A DNA stretch of 64,000 nt, from positions 47,872 to 111,871 of the forward strand of contig JANYDA010000034.1 in the NCBI GenBank assembly GCA_025360005.1, written 5' to 3'. The DNA is from Fibrobacteria bacterium. Its GTDB lineage: Bacteria > Fibrobacterota > Fibrobacteria > UBA11236. The stretch's first letter is position 1. Each line of letters starts with the position of its first letter. The translations under genes and the position numbers were made by a program. Under the pieces are notes generated by a model. That model made no database searches, was not told the origin of the DNA, and was given only the letters and a program-made list of their open reading frames with translations. This document shows positions 25,411 to 33,575 of this stretch, piece by piece.

Positions 25411-27839
25411 TTCGCCGCCTGCATCGGGCCGGGGACGGGCTCCGGTTCCGGCTGCACGTTAGCGCGCTCTTCCAGGTAACCGATAATGAGCGGCATGATG
25501 AGCAACGGCGCCAGCAGGCTCATGCTCAGGCCGATAAGCGCGGTTTGCCCCAGCGAGGCCAGGCCGCGATGTTCCGAGAAGGCCAGCCCCGCGAACCCGG
25601 CCATGCCCACCAAGGTCGCCACCGCCGTGGTCTCGCCCGTGCGCCGCAGCACGAACCAGAGCGAACCGCGGCCCTCTTCGATATAGCGGTGGTAAAGGTG
25701 TACGCCGTTGTTGATTCCGAACGCCAACATGGCCGGGAACGCGACCAGATTGTACCAACTGAGCTTGATGCCTACCACCTTCATGATCCCCAAGGTCCAG
25801 AGCAGGCTGAACAACAACGGGAGGATCAGGACTACGGTTCCGCGCAGCGATTTCACGTCCATGAGCACCAGCAGAGCGATGGTGAAGAAGGCCAGGATGA
25901 AAGCGCGCCGGCTGTCCGGGATGATGAGGCCCAGCAAATCCGCCTGCACAACGGGCGTGCCCGAAGCATGGTAGGTGCGGCCCGCCGCCGTGCGGATATT
26001 GCGCACGTCTTCAGCGAAGGCGATGTTGTTCCATCCCTCGCGGAGGTTGACGGAAGGGAAGATGAAGGTGAATTGGCCGGAGAGGGAGTCCTTGCCCAGG
26101 AATTTCTTCTTGTAATTGGCGGGCAGATCCGCCGGCGTAAGCTTGCGCGATTCCCACGCGTCCCGCAGCTTTGCCAGGTTATCCCCCAAGGGGCCGGGCG
26201 CGCTGGCGATCAAGGCCGGCGTTACCGCCTTCTTGAGCTTGGCGATGATGGCCAGCTTCTCGTCCTGATCGGCGGGCAGCAAATCCGTCATGGTGGTCAC
26301 GGACTGGATGGTGGGGGAGAGGGTGTCTTCCCGCATCGATCGGCGCACGGCCTCCGCCACGGCCTGGGCTTCCAGGTAGTTCTGCGTGAGCACTACCGCG
26401 GGCGGGACGATGGCCTCCCCGGCCGCCTGGACCAAGCTGTCCGCCTGCAGGTTGCTGTTGGGGAAGGTGAGCTTGTCGAAGTTGAATTGGAATTTGAGTT
26501 GCACGCCGCGATGGACCGCGAACAAGGTGAAGGCGATCAGGGCCGCCAAATGCCAGCGCCATTTCCTGTAAGGGCGGCTGCGGAACAGGTTGAAGTTGAA
26601 AATGCGGCTGCCCATGGGCGGCAGCACGCCGTAGGATTCCACGATGATGAGAATGCAGGGGAACACGCCCAGCACGGCAACCAAAGTGCACATCATGCCG
26701 ATGCCGGCCATGAGGCCGAATTGCGCGAAGCCGCGGAAGTCCGTTATCATCAGGGTGAGGAAGGCCGCCGCGCTCACCAGCACGCCGGTGGTGATGGCCG
26801 GACCGGTTTCCAGGATGATGGTCTCGAATGCCACCGCGGCGCTGAAATTCTTGCGCCGTTCCTCGCGCCAACGCGCCAACAGCTGGATGGCCGATTCCAG
26901 GCCGATGCCCACCAGCAAAAGGCTCAAGGGGCCCGTCACCAGGCTGAGATAACCCACCAGGCGGGACGTTATGGCCAAGGTCCATACCGTGGCCATGGCC
27001 AAGGGGATCAAGGCAAGGATTGCGCCCGCGGGGATGCGGATGAAATAAAGGAGCAACAGGAGTGCGGTGAGGCACAGCGAGCTCTTGGCCGAATCGATGA
27101 TTTCCGAATAGAGGCGGCCCTCGTTCTGGATGTTCCTCATCATGTCGCCCGTGAAAAGCATTTCCGGCGGCTTGGGGGTAATCTCCCGGAAATGCGCCGC
27201 CACCGTTTCCACGTCGTGGTAGAAGGCCCGGCAGCGAGCGATATCGCCGATATCGAAATTGGGGTAGACCCGCAGCACCAGGGTCTTGCCGTCGGGGGTG
27301 CCCAGGTAGCCTTGCAGCCGCGCGAAATACTTCTTCTGCAAATCGTCCAGGCTGGTGGCCTCGAAAGAGCTCTCCTTCTCGTCCTCGTCCAACAGATCCA
27401 GGATGAGGGGATTGCGTTTTTTCCGGCTCAGCCAGAAGCCCGTTTCCACCCGCTTGTCCACTTCTTGCAAATCTTTCAAAGTGATATAAAGCAATTTATG
27501 GGACTTGTAGAATTCCGCTTCCGTGCGGCACTCCAGGAAATTGACGTCCGGATGGCTGCGGAGATGATCGGCCAGGAAATCGATGGCGGCCGCGTTGGCG
27601 GCCGAATCCTCCGAGTGTACCACGATGGCCAAATGGCCGAGGCCGCCGAACTTCTGGCCGATCTGGCGCCAGGTCTTGACGCTGGGGAACTCGGCCGGCA
27701 GCAGATCGGTGAAACTCATGCGGGTTTCCAGGCGCTTCAGGGGGAACAAGGCGGCCAAGGTGAGCAGCAGCGCCACGGACAAAACGGTACGCGGCCGCGA
27801 GTGCAGATGGTGGAACAATTTGCAGAGGTAGGTGAACAT
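25407..27839 (-). CDS. RND-superfamily exporter (MMPL/HpnN-like)
   Basis: This 810-residue inner-membrane protein has the RND duplicated layout. There is an N-terminal helix and then a large periplasmic loop (MSFTDLLPAEFPSVKTWRQIGQKFGG, about residues 40-250). A six-helix block follows (LLVGIGLESAIQLLARWREERRKN), then a second periplasmic loop and a second helix block (LAFGINNGVHLYHRYIEEG near residue 700). Such proteins export lipids or hydrophobic molecules (MmpL, HpnN) using proton motive force. No membrane-fusion protein or outer-membrane factor is adjacent. It is the first gene of the minus-strand cluster, divergent from the HAD gene. Confidence 0.88.
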   Translation of the reverse strand: MFTYLCKLFHHLHSRPRTVLSVALLLTLAALFPLKRLETRMSFTDLLPAEFPSVKTWRQIGQKFGGLGHLAIVVHSEDSAANAAAIDFLADHLRSHPDVNFLECRTEAEFYKSHKLLYITLKDLQEVDKRVETGFWLSRKKRNPLILDLLDEDEKESSFEATSLDDLQKKYFARLQGYLGTPDGKTLVLRVYPNFDIGDIARCRAFYHDVETVAAHFREITPKPPEMLFTGDMMRNIQNEGRLYSEIIDSAKSSLCLTALLLLLYFIRIPAGAILALIPLAMATVWTLAITSRLVGYLSLVTGPLSLLLVGIGLESAIQLLARWREERRKNFSAAVAFETIILETGPAITTGVLVSAAAFLTLMITDFRGFAQFGLMAGIGMMCTLVAVLGVFPCILIIVESYGVLPPMGSRIFNFNLFRSRPYRKWRWHLAALIAFTLFAVHRGVQLKFQFNFDKLTFPNSNLQADSLVQAAGEAIVPPAVVLTQNYLEAQAVAEAVRRSMREDTLSPTIQSVTTMTDLLPADQDEKLAIIAKLKKAVTPALIASAPGPLGDNLAKLRDAWESRKLTPADLPANYKKKFLGKDSLSGQFTFIFPSVNLREGWNNIAFAEDVRNIRTAAGRTYHASGTPVVQADLLGLIIPDSRRAFILAFFTIALLVLMDVKSLRGTVVLILPLLFSLLWTLGIMKVVGIKLSWYNLVAFPAMLAFGINNGVHLYHRYIEEGRGSLWFVLRRTGETTAVATLVGMAGFAGLAFSEHRGLASLGQTALIGLSMSLLAPLLIMPLIIGYLEERANVQPEPEPVPGPMQAAK

Positions 27840-27925
27840 GGTTGGACGTTACCCGGCCGAAAGCGCCGCCTCGCTAATTTAGCATTAATCCCCGCGGGCC
27901 CTTTACTTTGGTAAATTGATCCCGC

Positions 27926-28786
27926 ATGGAAGGCCAACGCAAAAGCATCCATCTTTTCGACTTGGACGATACTTTGATCCGCACGGAAGCCCGCGTGCTG
28001 GTGCGCGGGGGCGAGGGTTCGGTCCTGCGCGCTTTATCTCCGGCCCAGTTCACCGCCTATCAGGCCGCTCCGGGCGAGACCTTGGACTTCCACGAATTTT
28101 CCGATCTGGGAATCCTCTCGCGCGGGATCCTTGTGAAGTACACCAAATCCATCATCGATACCATCCTGAAATACGGAACCCATAGCGAGTTCGGCATCCT
28201 CACGGCCCGGGCGGATAAAAAGCTTCACGCGCCCTTCCTCATCCGGCTCTTCAAATCCATCTTCGGGGTGCGCCTTTCCAATGAACTCATTTTCGCGGTC
28301 TCGGATACGCGGTTTTCCGGATACAAGGATCGGGGCGCCTTGGCGGGCAATGCGCCGTTCGCCTCCCTCTCCGTTTCCCAGCGCAAAGCTCTGGTCATCG
28401 CGCAGGACCTGGTGGGCCGCGGCTTCAACGACATTTCCTTCTACGACGACAGCCGCGAAAACCTGGACAGCTTCAAGGTGATGCGCCAGGCTTTTCCCCA
28501 CGTAGCCTACAAACCCCACTTCATCGATCCAACCTGGAAAGCCAGGCTGGGGGAATTCCGGGACTCGCGCGCCGACAGCAAACTCCTGATCAAGGGAGCC
28601 AGTTCCGTGCGCATCATCCTGGAGCATCATTCCCCTTACGGCGCGGATCAACAGGAGGCGATGCGGATGCTGGAAGCCGGCCTACCCATTCGTCTGGATC
28701 CGGAGCCGGTGGCGATTGTGCAGGAAGACGGGCGCTTCTATTTGCGCCGCTCGCCGCCGGAAGCCCGCCCGGATCAAGCCGGGTAA
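27926..28786 (+). CDS. HAD-superfamily hydrolase
   Basis: This 286-residue HAD-fold protein shows motif I as FDLDDTLIRTEA near the N-terminus, motif II around FGILTARADKK, a Lys/Arg motif III around SVSQRKALVI, and motif IV as ISFYDDSRENLDSF. These support a Mg-dependent phosphohydrolase. The substrate is unknown; the TARADKK and FYDDSRENL regions recall polynucleotide 3'-phosphatase-like HADs, a weak guess. A TTTAC/GTAAA inverted repeat at 27902-27915 lies just upstream, and no Shine-Dalgarno is visible before ATG 27926. It is convergent with a glycosyltransferase gene 27 nt away. Confidence 0.8.
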   Translation: MEGQRKSIHLFDLDDTLIRTEARVLVRGGEGSVLRALSPAQFTAYQAAPGETLDFHEFSDLGILSRGILVKYTKSIIDTILKYGTHSEFGILTARADKKLHAPFLIRLFKSIFGVRLSNELIFAVSDTRFSGYKDRGALAGNAPFASLSVSQRKALVIAQDLVGRGFNDISFYDDSRENLDSFKVMRQAFPHVAYKPHFIDPTWKARLGEFRDSRADSKLLIKGASSVRIILEHHSPYGADQQEAMRMLEAGLPIRLDPEPVAIVQEDGRFYLRRSPPEARPDQAG

Positions 28787-28813
28787 GGTTTTGCCGCCCG
28801 CATGGGACGCTGG

Positions 28814-29722
28814 CTATTTTCCCCGGAAGCGCAAACCCGCGATCAATCCCCCCGCCATCCGCGCTAGAGCCTTCGCTACCGCCAGGGGCGCATGGGAGCG
28901 GCTCCCCGGAACGCGCGTGTGAAATTCTATGAACCCTTTCAGCCTTAGGAAGAACAACGGAAAGCGCAGGAGATTGCCATGCCTGGCGAAGAACAGGCTT
29001 TGGTTGAACACGTGATCGAAGAAGAAACGCCGCCGGAACCGCGGCGATCTGCATCCGCCTTCCACCACCTTGAGATGGAAGATGCGGATGGACGGATCGG
29101 CGAAGATGCGGACGCCGCGCGCGCGGACGCGCAGGGAGAAATCGATCTCCTCTCCTTGCGAGGCGCCTTTGAACGCGGGACAGAAGTATGGCGCGGGAGG
29201 CAAGCAGGATTTGGGGATCAGGGACAGGCCGCCGGGGAAGAAGGGGATTTCGCCCGCATGCGGACGGCTGAAGTTGGTGCGGATCTCTCCGCTGTCCAGG
29301 TCCACCCAGCCCGGAGCGGGCACGTCTTCGGCCACATCGTCCTGCTCCACCAACCCCGTCAGGATCCGGTCCGGGTTTGCCAGGGTAACCTGCCTGAGAC
29401 GGTCCAGGAGATTTTCGCCCGGGATGATGTCATCGTCGAGGAAGACCACGCGATCGTGCCGGGCCAGTTCGATGCCCAGGTTGCGCGCCCTTGTCAGGGA
29501 AGGGGTTTCCAACCGGCAATGCCGCAGCCAAGGCCCTTCCAGGCCGGCGGGGATGAGCAAAGGCGGGTCGTTCTGATCGACGATGAGGAGTTCATCCCCT
29601 TCCCGGAACTGCCCGCGCAAAGAGGCGACGCTGTCCCAGAGCACGCGCTCCCGCATATAGGTGGGAATGATCACGGACAAGGGGACCGGGTTGGGCGTGG
29701 CCTCATTCACGGCAGGGACCAT
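28814..29722 (-). CDS. Family 2 glycosyltransferase
   Basis: This 302-residue GT-A fold glycosyltransferase has the GT2 start PLSVIIPTYMRERVLWDSVASL, the LLIVDQNDP strand, SLTRARNLGIELARHDRVVFLDDDIIP (the DDD metal/nucleotide motif), and an acceptor-side GASQGEEIDFSLRVRARG (ED motif). No membrane segment is evident. It would transfer a sugar from a nucleotide-sugar donor; the acceptor is unknown. Its start overlaps the 3' end of the following secreted-protein gene by 16 nt, so they may share a transcript. Confidence 0.9.
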   Translation of the reverse strand: MVPAVNEATPNPVPLSVIIPTYMRERVLWDSVASLRGQFREGDELLIVDQNDPPLLIPAGLEGPWLRHCRLETPSLTRARNLGIELARHDRVVFLDDDIIPGENLLDRLRQVTLANPDRILTGLVEQDDVAEDVPAPGWVDLDSGEIRTNFSRPHAGEIPFFPGGLSLIPKSCLPPAPYFCPAFKGASQGEEIDFSLRVRARGVRIFADPSIRIFHLKVVEGGCRSPRFRRRFFFDHVFNQSLFFARHGNLLRFPLFFLRLKGFIEFHTRVPGSRSHAPLAVAKALARMAGGLIAGLRFRGK

Positions 29723-31308
29723 AAAGGGGACGCGAAGTTACCCGTGGTTTTCCTTTTCAGCCGGAATATCCCTTCCAGATCCAAGGTCGAGTCCGTGAAG
29801 GCGGAATCGGCGCTGCGGATGACGCATCCGCCTTGCACCAGTCCCTGGGCCATGAGCGGATCCGCGGAGCCCGTAAGGCGGATAACCATATCGATGGCCG
29901 GGGAGGATTTGCAGGTGAACCTTCCCAAGCGCGGATTCCTGCCCTGAAGGGCGAAGAGGAAACCCGGCTGGCTGCTCTGTAAGGTTTCCTGGGCCTTGTT
30001 TACGATCAGGGATACCCAATCCGCCGCGCCCGAATCTTGCGAAGCGATTTCAAAACGATCGCCATTGCTATTGGCATGGAAGAAATAATCGCCGGTATCC
30101 CCGGAAACCACGGCCTGGAAATAACTCTGCGATTGGAACCGTTCCAGGGGTTTGTCCCGGAACAGGGACGCATCCACCTTGGTCTGGTGGAACGCGGATT
30201 TCTCCCCGAAGATCTGCCCGGAGTCCGCGGTCAAGGTCACCGCGTGCCCGGAGGTATCCAGGCGGAAACGGGCGGCACCGGCTCCGGGCGCCTGCAAGAA
30301 AACGAACCCGGAATCCAGGGACCAGGTTTGGAAAAGCGGGACGCCGGTCATATTCGTTTCCACCGACACCCTGTGATCCTCGCCGAAGGTCCAATCGTAG
30401 TACCGGCCGTAATGGTATTCCAGCGTCCCGTCCCGCGTGACGAGGCTGTCGGATCGCATATGGCCGAGCAAAGGGCGGACATCCACGTCAAAGCCATGCA
30501 ACCTACCGGTGCGTACGTAAAGCCGATAGCCGGAATCCGGCCGGCCTTGAGCCAACGGCCACATCCTCAGGGAATCCTCCCCCACCAGATCGGCGATGAA
30601 GCTTCGCGTGCCGCCCGCGGCCTTCCAGGTCCAGTTGGATCCGATCTTTTCCAGGCGCCCGGAATCCGCGCCGGGAATCCCGTTCACGCGCGTATCCGAC
30701 CGCATGGAATCCCCGCTGAATCGCAGATAGGAAAAATTGCGGACCTGCGGCTCGGCCTGGAAGATGCCGGGATCCACGCGCCGGCCTTCCAATCTCCATA
30801 GGCTGTCTTTGAGCATCACTTGTTGGGTTGCCGAGTCCGGAGGCTTGATTTTGTGGAAGAATAGGAAGCGCTGATCGGCCGGATGATCCAGCTCCAGGTA
30901 ATTCCCAAGAAACCGCAGCTTGACCATGAAGGTATCGGGCTGGGCGGCGGCGGGGAATACGATCAAGGTATCCGCGGAGAGATGATAAACGCCGTCCGAT
31001 CTCCCCTTGAACGCCAGGCCGGAACTGTCCCTTTGGGAGTAAGTCGTATCCGCGAACACCTCCATCAGGATATCCTGGTTTCCCAGTCCGGTAGCGCGGG
31101 TATCGTCTACGGAAAAGGTGGAGTCGGCTTTCCAGCGGCCAACCAGCGCGGCCATGGTGGTGGGGATTACCTTTGCTAGTTTTCTCCTGGCATCCAATTC
31201 GGGATTCTCGATGCTCAGCGAGCATCGGCAAAGCAGAAAGCACTGCAAAGAGCACTGCAAAAAGCAAAGCAGAAACCCGCGGATACGGGAAATCGGAAAC
31301 GGGCGCAT
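29707..31308 (-). CDS. Large exported beta-rich protein with Cys-rich signal peptide
   Basis: This protein of about 533 residues has no recognised family. From ATG 31308 it has a basic start (MRPFPISRIRG) and a hydrophobic segment with five Cys arranged almost symmetrically (FLLCFLQCSLQCFLLCRC), which is probably a signal peptide and possibly a lipobox. The mature part is beta-rich, with repeats of the type GRWKADSTFSVDD, SDGVYHLSADTL and DSLWRLEGRRVDPG, suggesting several lipocalin- or META-like modules. The ATG shares its GCATGC with a possible start of the divergent methyltransferase gene. An alternative ATG lies at 31326. Confidence 0.7.
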   Translation of the reverse strand: MRPFPISRIRGFLLCFLQCSLQCFLLCRCSLSIENPELDARRKLAKVIPTTMAALVGRWKADSTFSVDDTRATGLGNQDILMEVFADTTYSQRDSSGLAFKGRSDGVYHLSADTLIVFPAAAQPDTFMVKLRFLGNYLELDHPADQRFLFFHKIKPPDSATQQVMLKDSLWRLEGRRVDPGIFQAEPQVRNFSYLRFSGDSMRSDTRVNGIPGADSGRLEKIGSNWTWKAAGGTRSFIADLVGEDSLRMWPLAQGRPDSGYRLYVRTGRLHGFDVDVRPLLGHMRSDSLVTRDGTLEYHYGRYYDWTFGEDHRVSVETNMTGVPLFQTWSLDSGFVFLQAPGAGAARFRLDTSGHAVTLTADSGQIFGEKSAFHQTKVDASLFRDKPLERFQSQSYFQAVVSGDTGDYFFHANSNGDRFEIASQDSGAADWVSLIVNKAQETLQSSQPGFLFALQGRNPRLGRFTCKSSPAIDMVIRLTGSADPLMAQGLVQGGCVIRSADSAFTDSTLDLEGIFRLKRKTTGNFASPLWSLP

Positions 31309-31333
31309 GCAATCCCATTTTATCATAGCCGGA

Positions 31334-32011
31334 ATGCGATTTCCCCTGGTTGCGAGGCCCATCACTTTGGGGGGTGCCACCTTGAATTTGGCCACCGTGC
31401 CATATTCGCCCGCCGAATTGGACAAGATCGTGGAACTGGTGGGTCTGAAGGAGCGCGCTTGGCCCTACTGGCTGGAAGATTGGCCCGCCACTTATGCCTT
31501 GGCGGAAATCCTGGCGGGCGAGCAATGGGACGCTTGGCCCGGCGCCATTCTGGATCTGGGATGCGGCTCGGGAGTACTGGCGGCGTACCTGAGGTCGCGT
31601 TTTGGGGTTGAGCCCTTCAGTTGCGATTTCAACAGCGATGCCTGCCGTTTGGCTGCCGTGAATGCGGCGGTGAATGCGGCGGGGAACGGCACCCGCGCCG
31701 ACGGATTGGCCGTCCGTACCAGGGGAAGGATCTTCTGCGCGGACTTCCGCCATTTTCCGGGCAAGGCCGCCTTCGGCCTGGTACTGGGCGGGGAAATGCT
31801 GTACGCCCGGGAGAACCAAGCGCCCATCCTCGCCTTCCTGCAAGGTCATCTCGCCCCCGGCGGTACCGCCCTGTTCGCCGATCCGGGGCGGTCGGCCGCG
31901 GAAGGTTTTCCGCAGGCGGCGGAGGCGGCCGGATTCTCTGTAGAAACGCGCCGGGTACGGATACTCAGCGGTGACCGAAACATCCAGGTTTACAAGCTGG
32001 CCCGCCTTTGA
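31334..32011 (+). CDS. Class I SAM-dependent methyltransferase
   Basis: This 225-residue methyltransferase has motif I ILDLGCGSGVLAAYL, an acidic post-motif (PFSCDFNSDA), and motif IV-like FGLVLGGEMLYARENQ. That pattern resembles the METTL/Nnt1-type and ETFB-lysine methyltransferase group, which modifies proteins or small molecules. Starts at 31307 and 31334 are both possible; I prefer 31334 because the N-terminus then begins MRFPLVARPITLGG and does not invade the divergent gene. A good terminator follows at 32101. Confidence 0.82.
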   Translation: MRFPLVARPITLGGATLNLATVPYSPAELDKIVELVGLKERAWPYWLEDWPATYALAEILAGEQWDAWPGAILDLGCGSGVLAAYLRSRFGVEPFSCDFNSDACRLAAVNAAVNAAGNGTRADGLAVRTRGRIFCADFRHFPGKAAFGLVLGGEMLYARENQAPILAFLQGHLAPGGTALFADPGRSAAEGFPQAAEAAGFSVETRRVRILSGDRNIQVYKLARL

Positions 32012-32100
32012 ATAGGTCCCATCGGCTTCCCGCCCGGTACGGTTGCGCGGCTTGGCCGTTCCGGTGCGTTCCATCCGGTCGCATTGCGGTTCCGGAAACC

Positions 32101-32134
32101 TTCCGGCCCGGCGCCGGCGCGGCCGGAATTTTTT
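32101..32134 (+). terminator. Rho-independent terminator after the methyltransferase
   Basis: TTCCGGCC (32101-32108) pairs with GGCCGGAA (32121-32128) and is followed by six T residues. Confidence 0.8.
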
Positions 32135-32226
32135 AATATTCACCCTTCCGCCGCAGAGCGGGCGCCATTCCCTTGCCGGTTACCGATCTTGTGGAGGAGA
32201 CCGTTTCAAACCTTCGGGACGACAAC

Positions 32227-32913
32227 ATGGATTTTCGCGATTCGTCCGCCGTCATCGTTCCCGCCTACAATGCGGAGGCTTTCCTGGGCGCTACCCTGGA
32301 AGGGATTTTACGCCACGTGGACGCGGCGCGGGTTGCCGTGGTCGATGACGGATCCGGGGACGGCACCGGGGAACGGGCCCGGCAAGCAGGGGTCACGTGC
32401 CTGCGCCATGAAGCCAACCAGGGAAAGGGATCCGCCCTGATGACCGGCCTCCTGTGGGCCAAAGAGCGGGGCTGGCAATGGGCCGTGACCATGGACGCGG
32501 ACGGGCAGCATGCGCCCGCGGATCTGGAGACTTTCTGGCGGGCGGCCGTGGCCGAGGAAACCGCTGTCCTGGTGGGTCGGCGCGGCATCCGGGGAACGCC
32601 CATGCCCTGGCATCGCCGCTTCAGCAACCTGCTCACCACCCGCATGATTTCCGGATTGGCCGGCAAGCCCGTGTTCGACGCGCAGTGCGGCTTCCGCATG
32701 TACCGCTTGGACCTGTTGGCGCAAGCAGGTTTTCCCAGGCAGGGCCGTTTCGAGTGGGAGTCGCAGGCGCTGGTGCTGGCCTGCCGGAAAGGATTCTCGG
32801 TCCAGCCCGTGGACATCGCGACGGTGTATACCGATAATGGTTCGCATATGCGTCTCCTCATCGATTCGTTCCGGTTCCTGAAAATGTATTGGGGGCTGGC
32901 TTGGACGCGATGA
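32227..32913 (+). CDS. GT2 glycosyltransferase, dolichol-P-mannose-synthase-like
   Basis: This 228-residue GT2 enzyme begins SSAVIVPAYNAEAFLGATL and shows VAVVDDGSGDGTGERA, NQGKGSALMTGL and the metal-binding AVTMDADGQHAPADL motif, the layout of polyprenyl-phosphate sugar synthases. The C-terminal FRMYRLDLL and FEWESQALVLACRKGFSV segments fit the same group. No C-terminal membrane helices are present, so it is the soluble type. I use ATG 32227; the frame is open from a TTG at 32173. Its stop overlaps the pcm start as ATGA. Confidence 0.87.
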   Translation: MDFRDSSAVIVPAYNAEAFLGATLEGILRHVDAARVAVVDDGSGDGTGERARQAGVTCLRHEANQGKGSALMTGLLWAKERGWQWAVTMDADGQHAPADLETFWRAAVAEETAVLVGRRGIRGTPMPWHRRFSNLLTTRMISGLAGKPVFDAQCGFRMYRLDLLAQAGFPRQGRFEWESQALVLACRKGFSVQPVDIATVYTDNGSHMRLLIDSFRFLKMYWGLAWTR

Positions 32914-33545
32914 CCACGGCGCGGCAGCATATGGTGGACGGCGTCTGGAAGCGGCTGGGCTTGGACGATGATGAGCTCAAGGCCGTCATGGCAGCCATCC
33001 CTCGCCACCTGTTCCTGGATTCCGCGCTCGGGTCAAAGGCCTATTCGGACATATCCCTGCCCATCGGAGCGGAGCAGACCATCTCCCAGCCGTCCATGGT
33101 GGCCATGATGTCCAACGCCTTGCGGCCCCGCAAGGGCGACAAGATCCTCGAGATCGGCACCGGGTCCGGTTACCAAACCGCCATCCTGGCCCATTACACG
33201 CCCAGGTTGTACACGGTGGAACGCATCCCCGCCTTGTCCAAACGCGCCCAGTCCCTGCTGGATCAGTTGGGCTTCCGCAACATCATTTATAAGACCGGGG
33301 ACGGCAGCCTGGGGTGGGAAAGCTGGGCGCCCTATGACCGCATCATCGTTACGGCGGGCGCGCCCGTGGTTTCCGGCAAGCTGAAGCTGCAACTCACCGA
33401 CGGCGGCCGCATGCTCATACCCACCGGCGGCCGCGAATCCCAGAAACTGCTTTGCGTGGATCGGATAGGCAACGGGTTCCGGGAAACCGATCTGGGTGAT
33501 TGCAGGTTCGTTCCGTTACTGGGGAAAGAGGGATGGGAGAAGTGA
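32910..33545 (+). CDS. pcm: Protein-L-isoaspartate O-methyltransferase
   Basis: This 211-residue enzyme methylates L-isoaspartyl residues so that damaged proteins can be repaired. The family signature AEQTISQPSMVAMM is followed by the SAM-binding ILEIGTGSGYQTAIL, then VERIPALSKRA and DRIIVTAGAPVV. Start ATG 32910 overlaps the stop of the glycosyltransferase gene by 4 nt (ATGA), preferred over a TTG 21 nt upstream. It is convergent with the ABC permease gene. Confidence 0.95.
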   Translation: MTTARQHMVDGVWKRLGLDDDELKAVMAAIPRHLFLDSALGSKAYSDISLPIGAEQTISQPSMVAMMSNALRPRKGDKILEIGTGSGYQTAILAHYTPRLYTVERIPALSKRAQSLLDQLGFRNIIYKTGDGSLGWESWAPYDRIIVTAGAPVVSGKLKLQLTDGGRMLIPTGGRESQKLLCVDRIGNGFRETDLGDCRFVPLLGKEGWEK

Positions 33546-33575
33546 TCTATTCTCCGTGGTCTTCTTTGCCTCCGC

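Noticed and set aside
25545..27914. 789-aa plus-strand ORF opposite the RND exporter
   Set aside because: Its composition (Gln/Glu/His/Gly-rich, no domain) is that of an antisense shadow in GC-rich DNA; the RND frame is well supported.
31209..31280. CRISPR-like repeats in the GCAAAGCA/GCACTGCAAA stretch
   Set aside because: The repeats are short, imperfect and inside the coding region of a signal peptide, with no spacers.
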